DNA of 48,310 nt from NCBI RefSeq assembly GCF_000485595.1, contig NW_014577074.1:1292039-1340348 (forward strand), in the 5' to 3' direction. Under the pieces are notes generated by a model. That model ran no database searches. It was not told where the DNA came from and was given only the letters and a program-made list of their open reading frames with translations. The DNA comes from Priapulus caudatus. Its lineage: Eukaryota > Priapulida > Priapulimorpha > Priapulimorphida > Priapulidae. Positions 47,507 to 48,310 of this stretch are shown one piece after another (within the stretch, counting starts at the first letter, position 1; the number at the start of each line of letters is the position of its first letter). A program made the translations under genes and the position numbers.

Positions 47507-47557
<51 letters not shown>
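47507..47557. repeat. (CTG)n microsatellite, ~16 repeats
   Basis: A nearly pure CTG run with one TTG near the end. It gives a 16-alanine stretch in one frame, but no conserved protein sequence surrounds it. Confidence 0.93.
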
Positions 47558-47791
47558 TACTTCCGAGGCGTCTGTCGAACTACGTGACGTCAGCGTGCGG
47601 CCACGTGATCGACGCGCACACTAATTAGTCTGAAGGCGTTGTTTGAACGCGGCCGAATATATTACAGACAGGCAGGCAGGCAGTCGAGAGTCATGGTAGC
47701 TGGCCATGCACTCATGATCATCATCTACATCATCGATCGTAGCGCAACGTCTTCCGAATCTACAATCCTTTCATCCGCGAATAGCACACAC

Positions 47792-47792
47792 G

Positions 47793-47831
<39 letters not shown>

Positions 47832-48066
47832 CTTCTCTCTCTTCTCTCTCTCTTTCTTTCTCCTTCTCTCTCTTTCTCTCTCTCTCCTCTCCTCTCCTCT
47901 CTCTACTTCGTCCTTCCTCTCTCTCTCTCTCTCTTTTCTTCTCCTCTCCCTCTCTCCTCTCCCTCGCCCGTGCGCTCTCCTCTTCCTGTCTCTTCTCTCC
48001 TCTCTCTCTCCTCTCTCTCTCTCTCATCTTCTCTCTCTCTCGCTGTCTTCTCTCTCTCTCCGTCTC
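47792..48066. repeat. CT-rich pyrimidine tract
   Basis: Irregular CT/CCT/TTCT repeats for about 275 bp, giving long Arg/Glu-rich open frames on the minus strand that I do not regard as genes. Confidence 0.92.
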
Positions 48067-48310
48067 TTCTCGGTCCCAATGCAATTGTTCCCGTTGTGCT
48101 TTGGTCGTGTGCTGCGGCTCCGTAGGTCTGTCGCCAGGGAGGCCGACGGCACGTGCGCGCCGCAGTTGGCGGCACCTCGTAGATGCCACGTTTGTACAGC
48201 AGCGGTGGCCTGAATCAGGGGCTAACGTCTCCGAAGTAGGGGGGGGGGGCAAGGTCCCCGACGAGAAAAGTCCCCGCGGCGTGTGTGGGTCTAGGATCTC
48301 CGGCGGTGTG

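Larger units (their letters stand above)
45083..48310. other. 3' UTR and downstream flank
   Basis: No second gene was recognised. It holds a CA repeat, an inverted-repeat element, AATAAA motifs at 45949 and 46675 (either could serve as a poly(A) signal; unproven), a G-rich stretch at 46780-46855, CT tracts at 47105-47376 and 47792-48066, and a CpG-rich terminal 200 bp. The 3' end of the transcript cannot be placed. Confidence 0.6.

Overview
The window is animal (metazoan) nuclear DNA. It has one spliced gene spread over about 34 kb, GT-AG introns of 4 to 14 kb, abundant microsatellites (CA, GA/CT, TA, GTGC, CTG), a tandem satellite at the left edge, several non-autonomous inverted-repeat elements and two assembly gaps. 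The protein looks most like the pasilla/NOVA proteins of protostomes (KH3 loop GPGG, KH2 reading IKQIKEESG). I cannot name the species; a non-model, probably marine, protostome would fit.

The gene is a pasilla/NOVA-type neuronal splicing regulator on the plus strand. I reconstruct five coding exons: 11185-11281 (start codon, short N-terminus), 15375-15530 (first half of KH1), 29708-29862 (second half of KH1 and linker), 33913-34098 (KH2) and 44021-45082 (glycine-rich spacer, KH3, stop). The phases match at every junction and give 551 codons plus stop. Exons 2 to 5 are secure. Exon 1 is supported by phase, an upstream in-frame stop and a usable donor, but not by homology; other upstream first exons may exist.

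Layout: 1-718, about 140-bp satellite. 719-11184, 5' flank without a recognisable gene, holding microsatellites, two minor tandem repeats and a long inverted-repeat element at 8324-8672. 11185-45082, the gene. Intron 2 holds a 600-bp terminal-inverted-repeat element (18202-18801), a second copy of the 8-kb element family (22108-22789), small hairpins and an 883-bp gap. Intron 3 holds a nested inverted repeat (30025-30608) and a tandem repeat rich in YCAY, the NOVA binding motif, just before the KH2 exon. Intron 4 is the most unusual part: after a 25-bp gap it carries a reversed, indel-ridden copy of exon 5 plus its 3' flank (38311-about 41300), then about 30 copies of a 46-bp minisatellite. 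The matching clean arm is 43811-46750. 45083-48310 is 3' UTR/flank, with an inverted-repeat element and CT-rich tracts.

The points most worth checking are the roughly 2.95-kb inverted duplication (assembly artefact, alternate haplotype or real palindrome), the YCAY cluster next to a phase 0-0 KH2 exon (possible autoregulated skipping), a set of small hairpins sharing TATCARGAR ends, and a minisatellite carrying an AP-1 core in many of its units. I found no rRNA, tRNA, CRISPR array or second protein-coding gene that I can support.
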